23,946 nt of DNA, from the NCBI GenBank assembly GCA_036496265.1, contig DASXLL010000275.1, positions 1 through 23,946 on the forward strand, given 5' to 3'. The DNA comes from CAYLLN01 sp036496265. Its GTDB lineage: Bacteria > Planctomycetota > Planctomycetia > Pirellulales > Pirellulaceae. Position numbers and translations under genes: made by a program. Each line of letters begins with the position of its first letter. Position 1 is the stretch's first letter. The notes beneath the pieces are model-generated. The model was given only the letters and a program-made list of their open reading frames with translations, made no database searches and was not told where the DNA came from. This document shows positions 21,769 through 23,946 of this stretch, piece after piece.

Positions 21769-23001
21769 CCCCGCGAATCGGTTGAACCCCAAGAACCCAA
21801 TCGGCAATTTCGTTGCCCCATCCAGCGCCAAATCCCCCATCACCTCACCCAGCACGCTCGTGAACTTGAAACCATGACCCGAAAGCCCTGCTGTGAAAAA
21901 CACATTCTCATTTTGCGGATGCCGATCGATCACAAAATTCTCATCCGGCGACATCGTATAGAAGCAGACGCTTCGCCGCTGCATCGGCCGGCCGACACCG
22001 GGCATGTACTGAGTCAGAAACGCTTGGACGCGGGCCAGGTCAGTAGCGTCGAGCGGCCGCGAATCATTCTTCGGATCGGTGATCGTCTCACCACCACTAT
22101 GCTCGGCCACTTTCACCCCCAACTCATCGATCTGGGGAAAGCCGTAGAACACGCCGTGCGGCAGTTCAGCCTCTCGTTCCCACGCTCCGCGTGGGAACGC
22201 ACGTCCCTGACGCTCTGCGTCATTCTGATTTTTTGATACTTCCTTCCTCTCCTCGCTGCTTCCCGGAATTTCATACAGATACGTGGGACAACCATTGGCT
22301 TCGTGGTAACTGCGGTCGGTCGTCGGGAACCAATACAAATGCTTCCGCCGCACAACGAGCGGCACACCCAGGTCTGCCAACAACTGCGGTGCCCACGGCC
22401 CAGCCGTGATCACCAACTTGTTGGCCACAAACTCGCCCTGATCAGTCTCAACACAAACTCCACCGCCTTCTTTTCGCCAGCCGCGCGCAGTAATGCCATA
22501 CCGCAACTCCGCTCCCTTCGTCTTCGCCGCCGCGAGATGAGCGAGCACGCACTGCTCCACTCGCAAATATCCCGCCGCCGGCTCAAACACGCCCACGGCG
22601 CCTTCCGGCACGCGAAATCCCGGAAATCGCTTCGGCACTTCCTCGCCGCTCAGTGAATCAACCTTCAATCCATGCAACCTCGCCGCCTCCAGCACGCCTC
22701 GCACGACGACGCCTTCCGGCGGCCCCACCTGCAAGAGCCCCACTTGCTGCAACAAATCCGTCCCCGTCTCCTTCTCCAGCTTCCGCCATAGCTCATACGC
22801 CCTGAGCAGCAGCGGCACATAATCCGCATGCTCAAAATACGCCTGCCGAATCACCCGCGTCTCACCATGCGAGCTCCCCCGATCATGCCCTCCCGGAAAT
22901 TGGTCAATCCCCAACACCTTCGCCCCGCGCTTCGCGATCTGATAAACCGCCGCGCTTCCCACGCCACCTGTGCCCAGGACGATCACGTCATAGTTCGCCA
23001 T
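21739..23001 (-). CDS. FAD-dependent oxidase, monomeric sarcosine/N-methyltryptophan oxidase type, with in-frame repeat insertion
   Basis: A 420-residue flavoenzyme of the MSOX/SolA family, which oxidatively demethylates or deaminates secondary amino acids. GTGGVG (10-15) is the FAD-binding P-loop; H45 and R49 in GSSHGETRVIRQ line the active site; K297 in LGVKVAEH matches the oxygen-activating Lys; C346 in SVCFYTMSPDENFVIDRHP is the usual covalent-flavin Cys. The family is normally ~370-390 residues. The excess is a block at ~248-281 between YLYEIPG and HGVFYGFP, two segments that adjoin in relatives. That block is encoded by a dispersed palindromic repeat. The last ~11 residues also come from a repeat. 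All key residues survive, so activity is possible. It is divergent from the beta-helix gene. Confidence 0.88.
   Translation of the reverse strand: MANYDVIVLGTGGVGSAAVYQIAKRGAKVLGIDQFPGGHDRGSSHGETRVIRQAYFEHADYVPLLLRAYELWRKLEKETGTDLLQQVGLLQVGPPEGVVVRGVLEAARLHGLKVDSLSGEEVPKRFPGFRVPEGAVGVFEPAAGYLRVEQCVLAHLAAAKTKGAELRYGITARGWRKEGGGVCVETDQGEFVANKLVITAGPWAPQLLADLGVPLVVRRKHLYWFPTTDRSYHEANGCPTYLYEIPGSSEERKEVSKNQNDAERQGRAFPRGAWEREAELPHGVFYGFPQIDELGVKVAEHSGGETITDPKNDSRPLDATDLARVQAFLTQYMPGVGRPMQRRSVCFYTMSPDENFVIDRHPQNENVFFTAGLSGHGFKFTSVLGEVMGDLALDGATKLPIGFLGFNRFAGKKGNHEKHE
22175..22221. repeat. Double-hairpin dispersed repeat inside a coding sequence
   Basis: An 11-bp stem, CGTTCCCACGC/GCGTGGGAACG with loop TCC (22175-22199), is followed by a second hairpin GACGC/GCGTC with loop TCT (22209-22221). 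Read on the minus strand in the gene's frame, it encodes NDAERQGRAFPRGAWERE. I recall this repeat, and peptides like it, as very common in planctomycete genomes. Confidence 0.88.
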
Positions 23002-23039
23002 TGAAACTCCCTCTCAGCTGTTTCTCTAAACTGCCATTC

Positions 23040-23125
23040 TCGCCCGGAGGGCGCGCGTCCGTTGCCAGGTGCCTTCAGGCCCTGGGCTCAAAGCCCATTT
23101 CTATCTGTCGCCCGGAGGGCGAGCG
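23040..23125. repeat. CGCCCGGAGGGCG repeat pair with internal hairpin
   Basis: The 13-base palindrome CGCCCGGAGGGCG occurs at 23041-23053 and again at 23109-23121. Between the copies lies another small hairpin, GGGCT-CAA-AGCCC (23084-23096). The block fills most of the 182-base divergent gap between the flavoenzyme and beta-helix genes. No clear promoter could be picked out around it. Confidence 0.75.
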
Positions 23126-23171
23126 AAATCACGCACCATATTTTGGCCGGTTACAATGAGCGTCTCGCACC

Positions 23172-23175
23172 GGAG
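23172..23175 (+). promoter_or_regulatory. Shine-Dalgarno site for the beta-helix gene
   Basis: GGAG, 8 bases before the ATG at 23184 but only 2 before the ATG at 23178. It favours the second ATG as start. Confidence 0.55.
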
Positions 23176-23183
23176 ATATGATC

Positions 23184-23930
23184 ATGCATTCACACAGAAC
23201 GACAATAGTACTCTTGGTAATGATTGCGGTATGGGCAATTACTTCGCCCACTAGCGCTGCAGACGCGGTCCCCTCGATCACCGTCACGCTCAACCCTCAA
23301 TCCCCCACCGCCGGCATCCAAGAAGCCATCGACTCCCTCGCCGGCAAACCCGGCGTGGTAACGATCCCGGCTGGCACATATCTGCTTCGCCGTTCTATCC
23401 GCGTCCATAGCGGATTGACTCTTCAAGGCACGGGCGACGACACGATCCTCACGCGTCCCAAACAGCTCGGCAGCAAGCTCTCCGCCCCGGCCGGCAAAGA
23501 CGACCGCTCGCTGCACGTCGAAAACTCCGCCGGCTTTCAACCCGGCGACGAAATCGGCATCTACGACCAAACCACCGTCGGCTGGGAACACGGACATGTG
23601 ACTGTTAAAGAGGTTCGCGGCAACGAGCTCGCACTCGACCGTCGCGTCGGCCGCGCCTTCGATCCCGCCAACGGCGCAGCCGTCATCAACTACTTCCCCG
23701 CTATCACCGGAACAGGCATCGACAACGTCGTCCTCTCGGGTCTAACCATCGACGGCCACGCTGACGAAAACCGCGGCCCCGCCGCCGTCGCTCCCCGCGC
23801 TCCAAAAACGCCCGCCGAGCTCGGCTTCACCTTCGCCGCCATCAACCTCGTCGATATCACCCACTCCCGCATCGAAAACTGCCACATCCGGTCGCACGGC
23901 CTTCGCCCGGGATCGGGTGGCACGCTCTGA
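23184..23930 (+). CDS. Secreted parallel beta-helix (pectate-lyase-like) protein, C-terminus missing or broken
   Basis: A 248-residue ORF from the ATG at 23184. Residues 1-26 are a signal peptide ending SAA. GIQEAIDSLAGKPGVVTIPAGTYLL, given here as its IQEAIDSL and VTIPAGTYLL parts, is the usual opening of pectate-lyase-superfamily proteins. Helix rungs follow: LTLQGTGDDTILTR, NVVLSGLTIDG and SRIENCHIRSHG. Members are polysaccharide lyases, hydrolases or epimerases; no catalytic residues can be assigned. The ORF ends at 23930, only three to four rungs into the helix and 16 bases before the window ends, so a premature stop, frameshift or assembly edge is likely. A complete member would usually exceed 350 residues. 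Confidence 0.78.
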   Translation: MHSHRTTIVLLVMIAVWAITSPTSAADAVPSITVTLNPQSPTAGIQEAIDSLAGKPGVVTIPAGTYLLRRSIRVHSGLTLQGTGDDTILTRPKQLGSKLSAPAGKDDRSLHVENSAGFQPGDEIGIYDQTTVGWEHGHVTVKEVRGNELALDRRVGRAFDPANGAAVINYFPAITGTGIDNVVLSGLTIDGHADENRGPAAVAPRAPKTPAELGFTFAAINLVDITHSRIENCHIRSHGLRPGSGGTL

Positions 23931-23946
23931 GGTACTCCGAAGGGCG

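Noticed and set aside
21607..22236. A 209-codon plus-strand frame across the folE/flavoenzyme gap
   Set aside because: It runs through two dispersed repeats and antisense to the flavoenzyme, with no motif or ribosome site.
22160..22260. Frameshift or pseudogene in the flavoenzyme
   Set aside because: The frame is continuous through the repeat, and catalytic residues on both sides are intact, so it is treated as an in-frame insertion.

Overview
The window looks like a chromosomal segment of a planctomycete, probably Pirellulales-like. This is inferred from gene content and repeats, not from a marker gene. It is fairly GC-rich. It encodes many exported proteins with signal peptides and families that are abundant in that phylum: a TIGR03067-like protein, DUF1573, an UshA-like/multiheme cytochrome lipoprotein, BD-FAE-type esterases, an EF-hand plus hydrolase fusion, PhyH, Gfo/Idh/MocA, an NHL propeller and a beta-helix protein. 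It also carries several of the short palindromic dispersed repeats that I associate, from memory, with planctomycete genomes. No rRNA, tRNA, transposase, phage gene or CRISPR array was seen. No stretch above 300 bases lacks a gene.

Layout. 1-246 is the 3' end of RNase PH, converging on csrA (252-446, minus). A PhyH dioxygenase (minus) and a secreted esterase (plus) diverge from about 1600. 2551-7789 is a plus-strand block: an O-antigen-ligase-like polytopic protein with a C-terminal TPR-like region, translationally coupled by an ATGA overlap to a DUF1573 protein, then a lipoprotein joining an UshA-like domain to four CxxCH haem motifs. 8007-10632 holds two minus-strand genes (EF-hand alpha/beta hydrolase; DUF58). 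10728-11826 holds an HD-domain protein and pterin-4a-carbinolamine dehydratase. 11891-12513 is a VapB/VapC-like toxin-antitoxin pair. 12596-14182 is a Gfo/Idh/MocA oxidoreductase and a small lipoprotein. 14283-15518 is an NHL-repeat protein. From 15595 to 21557 everything is on the minus strand: DinB-like, TIGR03067-like, a LOG-family protein coupled to a degenerate prepilin-peptidase homologue, a nucleotidyltransferase-fold protein, a zinc-ribbon membrane protein coupled to a polytopic membrane protein, and FolE. The window ends with a sarcosine/N-methyltryptophan-oxidase-like flavoenzyme (minus) and the start of a beta-helix protein (plus).

How the genes work together. Most are ordinary accessory or housekeeping genes in short transcription units. 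The clear couplings are polymerase-like protein/DUF1573, vapB/vapC, prepilin peptidase/LOG, and membrane protein/zinc ribbon. FolE and carbinolamine dehydratase are both pterin enzymes but lie about 9 kb apart on opposite strands.

The most distinctive signal is the density and behaviour of small dispersed repeats. One hairpin family occurs five times with a compensatory base-pair change, and three copies sit 16-22 nt after a stop codon in the sense direction. A second palindromic element is inserted in frame inside the flavoenzyme gene. A third is tandemly duplicated in frame ahead of the signal peptide of the NHL protein. I found no convincing new multi-gene defence or metabolic system. The repeats that enter coding sequence, and the prepilin-peptidase homologue that seems to lack its catalytic motif, deserve the closest second look.
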